Shown here piece after piece: positions 9,464-19,676 of a stretch of 64,000 nucleotides of DNA. Under the pieces are notes generated by a model. That model ran no database searches. It saw nothing but the letters and a program-made list of their open reading frames with translations, and had not been told where the DNA came from. Where the stretch lies: positions 62,001 through 126,000 of the forward strand of contig NZ_CAKZKL010000028.1 of NCBI RefSeq assembly GCF_937123735.1. Direction: 5' to 3'. A program made the translations under genes and the position numbers. Origin of the DNA: an uncultured Lentibacter sp. (lineage in GTDB: Bacteria; Pseudomonadota; Alphaproteobacteria; Rhodobacterales; Rhodobacteraceae). The stretch's first letter is position 1, and every line of letters begins with the position of its first letter.

Positions 9464-10642
9464 TCACAGCGCGTGATTCGCCGATAGGCCTGTGCCTTCG
9501 CTCAAGAGATCATGGGCAATGCGCGCAAAAAGAGCGCTGCCCAGAGGGATGAGATCATCTGGGAAGTCATAGTCAGGATTGTGCAAGGCGGCGTAGCCCT
9601 CCCCCGGGCCGAGGCAGAGCATGGCGGCTTTTGCGCCCCAGCCGAACACGCCGAAATCCTCGGAGGCGCGCATGGGCACGCCTTCGCGGCTGTGCGAAAT
9701 ACCGAGCGTGTCCATGGCTTTGACGGCCACTTCATAGGCTTCTGTATCATTGATCGAGGCGGCGAAATGGTCGTGCACCTCGAAGGCCACTTGGAGGCCG
9801 TGGGCCTTTGCGGCCTCGGCCGCGAGCGTGCGGGCGGCCTCTTCCAGCGCCGTGATACCCGCATCATCGGCGGTGCGCAGAGTGGCGTAGATCACCGCAT
9901 CGGCGGGGGCGATGCCGAAGGTCGGCGCGCCGATGTTCACATGGGTGAGGGTGACGAGCTTGAAATCATCACCAAGCGTGCCGCCGTGGCCGAGATCATC
10001 CAGCTGCGGCAGAAGGGCTGCCACGGCAAGGGCGGGCGATGTGCCGTCTTCGGGCGTGGCGGCGTGGGCTGTCTTGCCTGTGAGGGTGATCTTGAGGCCG
10101 AGAGATGCGCAGTTGATCAGCCCCGCGCAACTGGCGACATGGCCGAAGGGGCGGCCCGGCTCGACATGAATGGCGAAGGCCCAATCAGGAGCGATCTGCG
10201 CAAACGCCGGGTCGGCGACCACGGCGCGCGCGCCGCTGCCATCCTCCTCGGCGGGCTGGAACATGAGCACAACGCGGCCCTTGGCGACAGGCTGGCGCAC
10301 GAGCAGGCGCCCTAAGGCGAGCAGCATGGTCATATGGCCATCGTGGCCGCAGACGTGGCTTTTGCCCGCGATCTGCGAGGCCCAGGGGATATTGTTGATC
10401 TCCTGAATGGGCAGCGCGTCCAGCTCGGCGCGAAAGAGCACGGTGGGGCCGGGCGCGCCGCTGTCAAACACCGCCGCGACGCCATGGCCGCCCAGACCTG
10501 TGAGGATCTGGCTCGGCGCGAGCGCTTCAAGCGCCTCGGTGATGCGGCGGGCTGTCTCGGCCTCTTCGCCCGAGACTTCGGGGTGCTGATGCAACGCGCG
10601 GCGAAAGGCCGTGAGCTCTTTGATGTCGCGGTTGGTCAGCAT
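9464..10642 (-). CDS. M20 family amidohydrolase/peptidase (hippurate hydrolase type)
   Basis: 392 aa; RRALHQHPEVSGEE, SHVCGHDGHMTMLLALG, QPAEEDGSGARAVV, RASEDFGVFGWGAKAAM motifs. Confidence 0.9.
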   Translation of the reverse strand: MLTNRDIKELTAFRRALHQHPEVSGEEAETARRITEALEALAPSQILTGLGGHGVAAVFDSGAPGPTVLFRAELDALPIQEINNIPWASQIAGKSHVCGHDGHMTMLLALGRLLVRQPVAKGRVVLMFQPAEEDGSGARAVVADPAFAQIAPDWAFAIHVEPGRPFGHVASCAGLINCASLGLKITLTGKTAHAATPEDGTSPALAVAALLPQLDDLGHGGTLGDDFKLVTLTHVNIGAPTFGIAPADAVIYATLRTADDAGITALEEAARTLAAEAAKAHGLQVAFEVHDHFAASINDTEAYEVAVKAMDTLGISHSREGVPMRASEDFGVFGWGAKAAMLCLGPGEGYAALHNPDYDFPDDLIPLGSALFARIAHDLLSEGTGLSANHAL

Positions 10643-10656
10643 TTTGCCCCCTGATA

Positions 10657-11964
10657 TCAGCTTTCGCCGAAGACGCGTGTGAAGATCGTATCGACGTGTT
10701 TGGTGTGATAGCCCATGTCGAATTTGGCGCGGATGCCCTCTTCGCCGAGGGCTTTGACGACCTCTTCATCGGCCAGCAGCAGCTCCTGGAAATCACGCCG
10801 CTCTTCCCAGACTTTGAGCGCGTTGCGCTGCACCATGGAATAGGCATCTTCGCGGGAGACACCTGCTTGGGTGAGCGCGAGAAGCACGCGCTGGGACATC
10901 ACAAGGCCGGGGAATTTGTTCATGTTTTCCAGCATGTTGTCGGGGAAGATGAGCATCTTTTCGACAACCCCTGTGAGGCGGGCGAGGGCGAAATCAAGCG
11001 TGATGGTCGCATCGGGGCCGATGGCGCGCTCGACCGAGGAGTGAGAAATATCGCGCTCGTGCCAGAGGGCGACATTTTCCATTGCAGGGATCACGGCCAT
11101 GCGCACGAGACGCGCGAGGCCAGTGAGGTTTTCCGTCAGCACAGGGTTTTTCTTGTGCGGCATGGCAGAAGAGCCTTTCTGGCCCATGGAGAAGAACTCG
11201 GCGCCCTCAAGAACCTCGGTGCGCTGCATGTGGCGGATTTCGATGGCGACATTCTCGATGCTTGAGGCGATGACGCCCAGAGTGGCGAAGAACATGGCGT
11301 GACGGTCACGCGGGATGACCTGTGTGCTGATCGGCTCGGGGGAGAGGCCGAGCTTCGCGCAGACGTGCTCCTCGACGCGCGGGTCGATGTTGGCGAAGGT
11401 TCCGACCGCGCCGGAGATCGCGCCTGTGGCGATCTCTTCGCGGGCCATTTTGAGGCGGGCCAGGTTGCGGTCCATCTCGGCGTAAAAGCGCGCGAAGGTG
11501 AGGCCCATTGTGGTGGGTTCGGCGTGGATGCCGTGGCTGCGGCCGACGCGGACCGTCATTTTATGCTCGATCGCGCGGGTTTTGAGCGCGGCGAGGAGCT
11601 TCTCCATATCGGCCACGAGGATATCGGCGGCGCGCACGAGCTGCACGTTGAGGCAGGTGTCGAGCACATCGGAGCTTGTCATGCCTTGGTGCACGAAGCG
11701 GGCCTCATCAGAGCCCACATGCTCGGCGAGATGGGTGAGAAAGGCGATGACATCGTGCTTTGTCACGGCTTCGATCTCGTCGATGCGGGCGACATCGAAC
11801 TCCACGTCCTTGGCTTTCCAGACCGCTTCGGCATTCTCGCGCGGGATCACCCCCAGATCGGCCATGGCGTCGCAGGCGTGGGCCTCGATCTCGTACCAGA
11901 TTTTGAACTTGGTGGCCGCAGACCAGATAGAAACCATTTCGGGGCGGGAGTAACGCTCGATCAT
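10657..11964 (-). CDS. purB: Adenylosuccinate lyase
   Basis: 435 aa; MIERYSRPEMVSIWSAATKFKIWYEIEAHACDAMADLG; fumarase-superfamily signature SSAMPHKKNPVLTENLTGLAR. Confidence 0.95.
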   Translation of the reverse strand: MIERYSRPEMVSIWSAATKFKIWYEIEAHACDAMADLGVIPRENAEAVWKAKDVEFDVARIDEIEAVTKHDVIAFLTHLAEHVGSDEARFVHQGMTSSDVLDTCLNVQLVRAADILVADMEKLLAALKTRAIEHKMTVRVGRSHGIHAEPTTMGLTFARFYAEMDRNLARLKMAREEIATGAISGAVGTFANIDPRVEEHVCAKLGLSPEPISTQVIPRDRHAMFFATLGVIASSIENVAIEIRHMQRTEVLEGAEFFSMGQKGSSAMPHKKNPVLTENLTGLARLVRMAVIPAMENVALWHERDISHSSVERAIGPDATITLDFALARLTGVVEKMLIFPDNMLENMNKFPGLVMSQRVLLALTQAGVSREDAYSMVQRNALKVWEERRDFQELLLADEEVVKALGEEGIRAKFDMGYHTKHVDTIFTRVFGES

Positions 11965-12044
11965 AAGGAAGCCTTCGCTGTTGCAGGTTGGGTTGGCGCG
12001 GTCATAGACTGGGGTTTGCTTAACCTCAAGTCAGGAGCGCGGAT

Positions 12045-12521
12045 ATGAGACAGTTTGCCGACTTTCTGGGCCAGTGGCGGCTGGCGCGCACGATTTTGCC
12101 AGCGGCAGGGCCTGAGGCGCGCTTTGAGGGCGCGGCTGTCTGGAGCGAGGATGGCGCTTATGCGGAACGCGGGCTTTTGCAGGTTGAAGGGCAGGTGCCG
12201 ATGACCGCAGAGCGGCGTTACCACTGGGACGCGGATCTGAACGTCTATTTTGACGATGGGCGGTTCTTTCATCGGGTTCCGCCCACGGGCGGGGAAACGG
12301 CGCATTGGTGTGACCCCGACCAATATGACGGGGCCTATGATTTTGCCCAGTGGCCGCGCTTTGAGGTGCGCTGGCGGGTGCTTGGCCCGCGCAAAAATTA
12401 TGAAATGATTTCGCAATATTGTCGCGAGGGAGCGGTTCTGGCTTGCGAAAATGCCTTCGCTGGTGCAGAAATTGCGCAAACAAATGGAGGGACGTGGGAT
12501 GGCCACAGCCATGACAAATAG
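12045..12521 (+). CDS. DUF6314-like protein
   Basis: 158 aa; MRQFADFLGQWRLARTI...VYFDDGRFFHRVPPTGG...HWCDPDQYDGAYDF. Confidence 0.7.
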   Translation: MRQFADFLGQWRLARTILPAAGPEARFEGAAVWSEDGAYAERGLLQVEGQVPMTAERRYHWDADLNVYFDDGRFFHRVPPTGGETAHWCDPDQYDGAYDFAQWPRFEVRWRVLGPRKNYEMISQYCREGAVLACENAFAGAEIAQTNGGTWDGHSHDK

Positions 12522-13098
12522 AGTTTTGATTGAAACATTCGGCGCAGAGGCCGGAGCGGGCCTTTGGGCCAAGCGGGTTGCTCTGGTGATTGCCGGTGTG
12601 ATGGCGCTGGCGATTTCGGCCAAGATTGCCGTGCCGATGTGGCCCGTGCCGATCACCATGGGCACCTTTGCGGTGCTGGCGATGGGCGCGGCCTATGGGC
12701 CCCGGCTCGGGCTGGCGACGATTGCGGCCTATATGCTGGTTGGCGTGATGGGTTTTGATGTCTTCGCCGGTTCATCGGCGGAAGCTTATGGCATCACCTA
12801 TATGATGGGCGGCACGGGCGGCTATCTTGTGGGCTATGTGCTGGCTGTTTTGGCGCTGGGCACGCTGGCGCGCAAGGGCTGGGACCGCTCGGCGGGCAAG
12901 ATGGCCGGGGCGATGTTGATCGGCAATGCGTTGATCTATGTGCCCGGTGTGCTCTGGCTTGGTGTGCTTTACGGCTTTGACAAGCCGCTGCTGGCCTGGG
13001 GCTTGACGCCGTTTCTTGTGGGCGATGCGGTGAAACTTGTGCTGGCGGCGCTGCTGTTGCCGGCGGCTTGGAAGCTTGTGGGCCGCGCGCGCGGCTGA
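12499..13098 (+). CDS. bioY: Biotin transporter BioY
   Basis: Start at MATAMTNRVLIETFG; AKIAVPMWPVPITMGTFAVLAMGAAYGPRLG...GGTGGYLVGYVLA BioY motif; overlaps DUF6314 end. Confidence 0.92.
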   Translation: MATAMTNRVLIETFGAEAGAGLWAKRVALVIAGVMALAISAKIAVPMWPVPITMGTFAVLAMGAAYGPRLGLATIAAYMLVGVMGFDVFAGSSAEAYGITYMMGGTGGYLVGYVLAVLALGTLARKGWDRSAGKMAGAMLIGNALIYVPGVLWLGVLYGFDKPLLAWGLTPFLVGDAVKLVLAALLLPAAWKLVGRARG

Positions 13099-13162
13099 CG
13101 CTTTGGGCACCAAGAGATGTGAAGGGGGCGTAAGCGTGGGAGCTTGCGCCCTTTTTTTGGTT

Positions 13163-13240
13163 TCGAATTGTGCTGCGCACAATCCGACCAGCTGGGGGCT
13201 TTGCCCCCAGACCCCCAGGATATTTGAGGCAAGAAAAAGG
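13163..13240 (+). repeat. Intergenic modular repeat element, copy A
   Basis: TCGAATTGTGCTGCGCACAATCCGACCAG + CTGGGGGCTTTGCCCCCAG + ACCCCCAGGATATTTGAGGCAAGAAAAAGG; shared with other copies in window. Confidence 0.85.
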
Positions 13241-13284
13241 GGCATTGGAGGTTTGTGCGTGTGAGGAGGGTGTGCCTCACAAGA

Positions 13285-13317
13285 AAAAGCCCGCGCTCTT
13301 TGGGGAGGCGGGCTTTT
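13285..13317. terminator. Bidirectional Rho-independent terminator between bioY and carD
   Basis: AAAAGCCCGC(13285-13294) ... GCGGGCTTTT(13308-13317) perfect stem with flanking A/T tracts. Confidence 0.8.
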
Positions 13318-13339
13318 GATTTGAGTGCGGTGAGGAGGG

Positions 13340-13849
13340 TCAGGCGGCGCGGCTGACCAGAACCTCGTCAATTTGCTTGGCGGCGGCGCGCTCGTCTCCG
13401 CCTTCGACAGCGCCGACTTCCCGGGTCAGCCGTTCCAGGGCCGCTTCATAGAGCTGGCGCTCGGAATAGCTTTGCTCGCGCTGATCATCGGAGCGGTGCA
13501 GATCGCGCACCACTTCGGCGATGGCGATGAGATCGCCTGAATTGATCTTTTGTTCATACTCCTGCGCGCGGCGCGACCACATGGCGCGTTTGACCTTGGC
13601 CTTGCCGCGCAGGGTTTTCATGGCCTGGCTGACCACATCGGGGCTGGAGAGCCCGCGCATTCCGATTTCGGTGGCCTTGTTGGTGGGCACGCGCAGGGTC
13701 ATCTTGTCTTTCTCAAAGGAGATGACAAAAAGCTCGAGTTCAAAGCCGGCGACCTCTTGTTTCTCGATCGAGATGATCTGGCCCACGCCATGGGCCGGGT
13801 AGACGACGAATTCATTGGCGCGGAACTCCGCTTTTTTTGATTTGCTCAT
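13340..13849 (-). CDS. carD: CarD family transcriptional regulator
   Basis: 169 aa; FRANEFVVYPAHGVGQIISIEKQEVAGFELELFVISFEKDKMTLRVP. Confidence 0.95.
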   Translation of the reverse strand: MSKSKKAEFRANEFVVYPAHGVGQIISIEKQEVAGFELELFVISFEKDKMTLRVPTNKATEIGMRGLSSPDVVSQAMKTLRGKAKVKRAMWSRRAQEYEQKINSGDLIAIAEVVRDLHRSDDQREQSYSERQLYEAALERLTREVGAVEGGDERAAAKQIDEVLVSRAA

Positions 13850-14094
13850 GCAATCTTTCCTCGCATTGCCGAGAAACCCTGTGAAGCTGTCAACAGAGCC
13901 GGAGGGCTGCCGGGGCTGCCCTGTTGGCCGGATTTATGACAGGCAAAACCATCCAGCAAGCGAGGCGCTCGGGGGATGGGTCAGGCAGGTTTCATAATTT
14001 ACATAAGTGATACATATCACGAATCAGCCCCCAAAGAAAGGGCGCTGATCAGGGTTGCGCACGCGGGGCGGGGCCGGCGGGCGCGCCGGGCGGA

Positions 14095-14433
14095 TCAGCC
14101 GCCCTCGCCGGGGGCTTCGGAGAAGTATTTCTCCAGTTTGCCTTCTTCGCCGTCACGGTCCTCGGCTTCGGGGAGCGGGTCTTTTTTGGACACGATGACC
14201 GGCCAGAGCTCGGCGTATTTGCGGTTGAATTCGACCCATGTTTCGGTGCCCGGGTCTGTGTCGGGGCGGATGGCATCGGCGGGGCATTCCGGCTCACAGA
14301 CGCCACAATCAATGCATTCATCCGGATGGATGACGAGCATATTTTCGCCCTCATAGAAGCAATCTACTGGGCAGACTTCGACGCAATCTGTGTATTTGCA
14401 CGCGATGCAGGCGTCGTTGACGATATAGGTCAT
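14095..14433 (-). CDS. fdxA: 7Fe ferredoxin (3Fe-4S/4Fe-4S), FdxA type
   Basis: Start at [51 protein letters not shown]. Confidence 0.93.
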   Translation of the reverse strand: MTYIVNDACIACKYTDCVEVCPVDCFYEGENMLVIHPDECIDCGVCEPECPADAIRPDTDPGTETWVEFNRKYAELWPVIVSKKDPLPEAEDRDGEEGKLEKYFSEAPGEGG

Positions 14434-14516
14434 ATTCAAAAACCCCGATTTTACCTTTGCAAGGTTGGCTAATCGGTTTTGGCAGATCATTCAAGCGCCC
14501 ACTGTGCCGCAGCGGG

Positions 14517-14903
14517 CTAGTGTTCGGTGTCGAGGCTGTCTTTGAACGCGGCGATGTGGCGGCGGTCTTTCTTGGTGGGGCGGGGGCCTGTGCGGGCCGG
14601 CTCGGGCGCGCGCGGCGCGCGGGGGGGTGTGAGGTCCTCATAGAGGGCCTGTGCCTCGGGGGCGGGGCCCCGGCGTGTGCCCAGAGCAACGATCCTGACC
14701 ACGCGAATCTGCGCGCCTTGTGAGAAGGTGAGCACATCGCCCGCCGTCACCGCATGGGCGGGCTTGAGCACCTTTTGGCTGTTCACCCGACAATGGCCCC
14801 CTGAGACCTGCTTGGCAGAGAGGCCACGGGTTTTGAAAAACCGCGCATGCCAGAGCCATTTGTCCAGCCGCAGCTTTTCGGGGCTTTGGAGCGCCTCGGC
14901 CAT
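14517..14903 (-). CDS. S4 domain RNA-binding protein (Hsp15-like)
   Basis: LRLDKWLWHARFFKTRGLSAKQVSGGHCRVNSQKVLKPAHAVTAGDVLTF. Confidence 0.9.
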   Translation of the reverse strand: MAEALQSPEKLRLDKWLWHARFFKTRGLSAKQVSGGHCRVNSQKVLKPAHAVTAGDVLTFSQGAQIRVVRIVALGTRRGPAPEAQALYEDLTPPRAPRAPEPARTGPRPTKKDRRHIAAFKDSLDTEH

Positions 14904-17692
14904 CAGTCTTTCTTGGTGAGGCCCATGAGTGCGGCGGCGAAGGGGTTGTCAGGGTCGATCGCTTTTTCCTTGGGCGGGCGGGCCTGATAGCTCTGAGCGC
15001 CCTGGGGCTTGCCGCGGTCTTTGCCTTGCGGTTTGCCCTTGCGCTGGGGCTTGCCTTTGCCGCGCGGGGCGTCGCCTTGGCCTGCGGGCTTGCCGCGTGG
15101 GCGGGCGTTGCCACGGTTGCCACCCCAGGTGAAGGTATAAAAGACCTCCATCTCGGGGGCGTCTTCGGCTTTTGCTTCGGGTTCGGCTGGCGTGGGCGTT
15201 TCGGCCTCTACAGGCGCTTCTACAGCGGCTTCGAGGGGAGCTGTTTCCTCGGTGGCGGCCTCTGTAGCAGCCTCTGTGGCTTGCGGAGCGGCTTGCGCCT
15301 CGGCGGGGGCCGCCTTGACTTTCACGCGCTCGCCCTTGTCGGCTTTGTAGCCGAGGCCTGCCATAAGGTCGGCGAATTGCTCCAGCGTCATGCCGGTGAT
15401 GGAGAGCATATCGGCTTTGGCTTCAAAACCGCCACGGCTGTCTTCGGAGCGGAGCATATCGGCGAGGCGCTCAAGCATGTCGATGCGGATCGCGCGGGTT
15501 CCGGCGTTGCGGTAGCCGGCCATTGTGTCTGTGCCGGCGGGCTGCGCCGACATATTGGGCACGGTCACGAGGCCGGCGGGCGGGCTTTCGGGGAACTCGG
15601 CAAGATCTTGCGCAAGCGACCAGAGCACAAGGCGCAGGCGCGTGGGCGCGGGCTTGAGCAGAAGGGGCTGGAAGATGGTGAACTGGCCAAAGCGGATGCC
15701 GTGTTTGCGCAGGGCAGAGCGGGCGTCCTGATCGAGCGCTTTCACTTCGTTGGCCACGGAGGCGCGGGGCAGGATGCCCAAGCCTTCAACCATCTGGAAG
15801 GCAAAGCCGCGCGCGAGGCCGGTGAGGGCTTCGTCGCGGCTGAGGTTGAGCAGCGGCTCAAAACCGGCGGCGATTTTGCGGTCAATGAAATGTTGGAGAC
15901 GGCGGGTGACTTTTTCGGCCACGTCTGCGCCGGCCTCGTCGTCGACAAAGGCCTTTACGGTGGGTTTGAGCGCCTCGGAGCCTTTGAGCAGCTTGCCAAC
16001 GGCCTGGTTTCCCCACATGAGGCCGCCTTGCTCGGTAAAGTCGATCTCGGTGTCAGGGGCGTTGTAGAACCGGTCTGCGAGCAGATGGAAATGGGGCGCG
16101 AGCGCCGCGAGGCTGGCTGCCTTGAGGGTCTTGGCCTCCTGGCCTGCTGCGGATTTGTCCTGCGAGAAGCGGAACCCTTCAAGACGGCCGACGAATTCGC
16201 CTTCGACCGTCACTTCACCGTTTTCATTTACCTCGGCCAACATGGCCTCCTTTTGTTTTAGGCGCCGCAGGAGCACAGATGTGCGCCTGTCGACAAATCT
16301 CTGGGTCAGCGCCTCGTGAAGCGCATCTGACAGGCGGTCTTCTACAGCGCGAGTCGTCTCGCGCCAATGAGAATCGTCGCGTGTCCAGCCTTTTCGCTGT
16401 GCCACATAGGTCCAAGTGCGAATAAAAGCCAGCCGTTTGGACAATGTGTCGATGTCGCCGGCGGGGCGGTCGATCTGTTTGATGTGCCGTGCGATCCAGT
16501 CTTCGGGCAGCTCGCCGCGCTCGTGCAGATGGGCAAAGATCTGCCCCAGGAGGGCCGCATGTTCGGACGAGGAGATGGAGCGGAAATCCGGCACGCAGCA
16601 GACATCCCAGAGCAGGCGCACGGAGGCGGCATCGGAGGCGCGCGCACGCGGTTCGGCCTCGGCGGCGAGGGTTTTGAGCGCGGCGAGGTCATCGGCCTCG
16701 CGGGCCTTGACGAGCAGCTCGTCTTGCGGGCTTTCCTCCAGCGAGTGGATCAGCGCGTCAATTTGGCCGAATTGCAGCCGAGGGTTGCGCCAGATGATCT
16801 TTTTGACCGGCGCAAAGCGGTGCTCCATGATCGCCTGGGCGACGCCATCCTCCAGCGGCGCGGCTTCGCCGGTGACCCCAAAGGAGCCGTGCGACATGCC
16901 ACGCCCCGCGCGCCCGGCGATCTGGCCCAGCTCGTGGGGCATGAGCTGGCGCATGCGGCGGCCGTCAAACTTAGCGGTGGCGGAGAAGGCGACATGGTTG
17001 ATGTCGAGGTTGAGGCCCATGCCGATGGCATCGGTGGCGACGAGGAAATCCACATCGCCGTTCTGGTAAAGCTCAACCTGTGCGTTGCGGGTGCGTGGGG
17101 AGAGCGCGCCCATGACCACGGCTGCGCCGCCTTTCTGGCGCTTGAGCAGCTCGGCGATGGCGTAGACATTTTCCACCGAGAAGCTGACAATGGCCGAGCG
17201 CGCCTGCATCCGGCTGATCTTTTTGGAGCCGCCATAGACGAGCTGGGACAGGCGCGCGCGGCCCAGAAAATCGGCCTCCGGCACCAGCGCGCGGATGATG
17301 CCGCGCATGGAATCAGAGCCGAGAAACAGCGTTTCATTGATCCCCCGGCTGCGCAGCAGCCTGTCGGTGAAGATATGGCCGCGCTCCGGATCGGCGCAGA
17401 GCTGGATTTCATCTATGGCGACAAAATCGGCGGCCATACCCTCGGGCATGGCCTCTACTGTGCAGACGTAATATTGCGCCCGGGTGGGCAAGATCCGCTC
17501 TTCTCCGGTGATCAGCGCCACCACCGAGGGGCCGCGCACTGCGACGATCTTGTCATAGACCTCGCGTGCCAGAAGGCGCAGGGGCAGGCCGATCACACCG
17601 GTACGATAGCCGAGCATCCGCTCGATGGCGTAGTGGGTTTTGCCCGTATTGGTCGGCCCGAGCACCGCTGTGATGCGCTTTTGCTGGGTCAT
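14903..17692 (-). CDS. SUV3-like superfamily 2 helicase with long low-complexity C-terminal tail
   Basis: Start at MTQQKRITAVLGPTNTGKTHYAIERML; AVLGPTNTGKTHYA (Walker A), IDEIQLCADPERGH, QIAGRAGRGMSHGSFG; tail A/E-rich then GKPQGKDRGKPQG. Confidence 0.9.
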   Translation of the reverse strand: MTQQKRITAVLGPTNTGKTHYAIERMLGYRTGVIGLPLRLLAREVYDKIVAVRGPSVVALITGEERILPTRAQYYVCTVEAMPEGMAADFVAIDEIQLCADPERGHIFTDRLLRSRGINETLFLGSDSMRGIIRALVPEADFLGRARLSQLVYGGSKKISRMQARSAIVSFSVENVYAIAELLKRQKGGAAVVMGALSPRTRNAQVELYQNGDVDFLVATDAIGMGLNLDINHVAFSATAKFDGRRMRQLMPHELGQIAGRAGRGMSHGSFGVTGEAAPLEDGVAQAIMEHRFAPVKKIIWRNPRLQFGQIDALIHSLEESPQDELLVKAREADDLAALKTLAAEAEPRARASDAASVRLLWDVCCVPDFRSISSSEHAALLGQIFAHLHERGELPEDWIARHIKQIDRPAGDIDTLSKRLAFIRTWTYVAQRKGWTRDDSHWRETTRAVEDRLSDALHEALTQRFVDRRTSVLLRRLKQKEAMLAEVNENGEVTVEGEFVGRLEGFRFSQDKSAAGQEAKTLKAASLAALAPHFHLLADRFYNAPDTEIDFTEQGGLMWGNQAVGKLLKGSEALKPTVKAFVDDEAGADVAEKVTRRLQHFIDRKIAAGFEPLLNLSRDEALTGLARGFAFQMVEGLGILPRASVANEVKALDQDARSALRKHGIRFGQFTIFQPLLLKPAPTRLRLVLWSLAQDLAEFPESPPAGLVTVPNMSAQPAGTDTMAGYRNAGTRAIRIDMLERLADMLRSEDSRGGFEAKADMLSITGMTLEQFADLMAGLGYKADKGERVKVKAAPAEAQAAPQATEAATEAATEETAPLEAAVEAPVEAETPTPAEPEAKAEDAPEMEVFYTFTWGGNRGNARPRGKPAGQGDAPRGKGKPQRKGKPQGKDRGKPQGAQSYQARPPKEKAIDPDNPFAAALMGLTKKD

Positions 17693-17738
17693 GTCGGGAC
17701 ACTCTTTTTGGCTGGGGCAGGAGGCAGAGAACGGGCGT

Positions 17739-18368
17739 TTAGAGCGCCACACCGTTGACAGACGGCGACAGGCGGGCGACGCCCTCAAGGGCTTTCTCAT
17801 GTGCAGGGTAGAGGTTCAAGAGGATCTTGTAGGCCGCATGGGCCTCTTGGGGCTTTTCAAGTTGCTCCAGAAGGGCGGCAAGGCCGTAGATCGCTCCGAA
17901 ATGTTGGGGATTGAGCGCGAGCGCTGTGCGCAGATCGCTCAGCGCCAGCCCATAGGCCCCGCTGGCAAAAAAGGCCTGTGCGCGGCCATGCCAGCCTTCG
18001 GCAAAGGCGGGGGCATGGTCTGTCAGGGCGGTGAAATGCTCTATGGCGCGCTGCGGCTGGGAGGCTTCAAGCGCGTCTTGGCCGCGCTTGAGCAACAGAT
18101 CGGCCGTGGGCGAGCCCGAGGCGGACCACTTGAGTTCGATGGTGCGCGCGAGTGTCGCCGCTTCGCCCGCCGGTGCTGTGCGCAGGCGCTCAAGCAGGGT
18201 GGCGATTGTGTTGTCGGCGGCGCTGTCTGGCGCCGTGGCGCTCGGCTCTTGGGTGTGGTTTTCGGGCGGGTTTTGCGGCTGCGTTTGGGCAAGGCCCGGG
18301 TGACCCGGCGTGAGCCAGAGCAGAAATGCCGCGACGGCAGGTTTGAGATAGACAGCAGGATTTCTCAT
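17739..18368 (-). CDS. TPR-containing periplasmic protein
   Basis: Start at MRNPAVYLKPAVAAFLLWLTPGHPGLAQ (signal peptide) followed by TPR-like helices; the 664-aa ORF upstream of this is antisense read-through. Confidence 0.8.
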   Translation of the reverse strand: MRNPAVYLKPAVAAFLLWLTPGHPGLAQTQPQNPPENHTQEPSATAPDSAADNTIATLLERLRTAPAGEAATLARTIELKWSASGSPTADLLLKRGQDALEASQPQRAIEHFTALTDHAPAFAEGWHGRAQAFFASGAYGLALSDLRTALALNPQHFGAIYGLAALLEQLEKPQEAHAAYKILLNLYPAHEKALEGVARLSPSVNGVAL

Positions 18369-18437
18369 AGTAGGGTCAGGATAACCACTGGCAGGGCCGA
18401 CACAAGGCTTTGTCGCAACAATGTGAAGGAATGATCC

Positions 18438-18731
18438 ATGAGTGATGTGATTGACGGGGCTGTGAAGGCGCTCAACGAGAAGCTGGCTGGCGCGGGCTTT
18501 GATGCGGGCACGGCCAAATTTGTGATCAACGGCGAAGGCGCTGTGCTGATCGACGCCGATGGCGCGCGCGCGGGTGATGAGGACGCCGATGTGACGCTTT
18601 CGGCGGACCGTGATGTTTTTGAGGCGATCCTCACCGGCGATATGAACGCAACCTCTGCCTTCATGAGCGGCAAGCTGAGCGTGGATGGCAACATGGGGCT
18701 GGCCATGCAGCTGGGCGGGGTTCTGGCTTAA
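18438..18731 (+). CDS. SCP2 sterol-binding domain protein
   Basis: 97 aa; AKFVINGEGAVLIDADGA...ADVTLSADRDVFEAILTGDMNATSAFMSGKLSVDGNMGLAMQL. Confidence 0.88.
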   Translation: MSDVIDGAVKALNEKLAGAGFDAGTAKFVINGEGAVLIDADGARAGDEDADVTLSADRDVFEAILTGDMNATSAFMSGKLSVDGNMGLAMQLGGVLA

Positions 18732-19676
18732 GTGACACAGGCAGTGACACAGGCGGCTCCCTTCTTTGAGGCGCTGGCCGAGGGGCCAGAGGGCGGATAT
18801 GCGCTCTGGCTCACGGCCGAGGATGGCCTGCGCTTGCGGGCGGTGCACTGGCCCAAGGAGGGCGCGCGCGGCACGGTGCTGTTGATGCCGGGGCGCACGG
18901 AATACTGCGAGAAATACGGCCGCACCGCAGGCGAGCTGGCCGAACGGGGCCTTGCCACGCTGGCGATAGATTGGCGCGGGCAGGGGCTGGCTGATCGGCT
19001 GGCCGAGCCGCCACTGCTTGGCCATGTGGGCCGCTTTGGCGATTATCAGCGCGATGTGCGCGCCATGGTGGCGGTGGCCAAGGCCGAAGGGGCCGCAGAG
19101 CCCTACTTCTTGCTTGGGCATTCCATGGGCGGCTGCATTGGCCTCAGAGCGCTCTATGAGGGCCTTGAGGTGCAGGCGGCGGCGTTTTCGGCACCGATGT
19201 GGGGCATCTATCTTGCGCCGCAGATGCGCCCTGTGGCCTGGGCGCTGAGCAACCTTGCGCAAACCCTTGGGCAGGGCGCGCAGTTTGCCCCCGGCACAAA
19301 GAGCGAAACCTATGTGCTTGCCGACCCGTTTGAGGACAACATGCTCACCACGGATCCTGCGATGTGGGCCTATATGGTGCGCCAGGCTCAGGCGCATCCG
19401 GAGCTGACGCTGGCGGGGCCATCGCTGCAATGGCTGGCCGAGGCGCTGCGCGAAACCCGCGCGCTGCACAGGATGCCTTCGCCCCAGAGGCGCACCATAA
19501 CGTTCCTTGGCACATGTGAGCGCATTGTCGATGGGACGCGGATCACCGACCGGATGCGCCGCTGGCCCAGCGGGCGGCTCAGCATGGTTGAAGGGGCCGA
19601 GCACGAAGTTTTGATGGAGCGGGCGGCCATGCGCGCTTCGGTGCTGGATGAAATGGTGCAGTTCTTCTTGGAATGA
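18732..19676 (+). CDS. Alpha/beta hydrolase (lysophospholipase-like)
   Basis: 314 aa; RGTVLLMPGRTEYCEKYG...YFLLGHSMGGCIGLRALYEG (GHSMGG nucleophile elbow). Confidence 0.88.
   Translation: MTQAVTQAAPFFEALAEGPEGGYALWLTAEDGLRLRAVHWPKEGARGTVLLMPGRTEYCEKYGRTAGELAERGLATLAIDWRGQGLADRLAEPPLLGHVGRFGDYQRDVRAMVAVAKAEGAAEPYFLLGHSMGGCIGLRALYEGLEVQAAAFSAPMWGIYLAPQMRPVAWALSNLAQTLGQGAQFAPGTKSETYVLADPFEDNMLTTDPAMWAYMVRQAQAHPELTLAGPSLQWLAEALRETRALHRMPSPQRRTITFLGTCERIVDGTRITDRMRRWPSGRLSMVEGAEHEVLMERAAMRASVLDEMVQFFLE

Noticed and set aside
13163-13187. Possible tRNA T-arm because of TTCGAAT-like words in repeat copies
   Set aside because: No acceptor/anticodon stems; it is the stem-loop of the repeat family.
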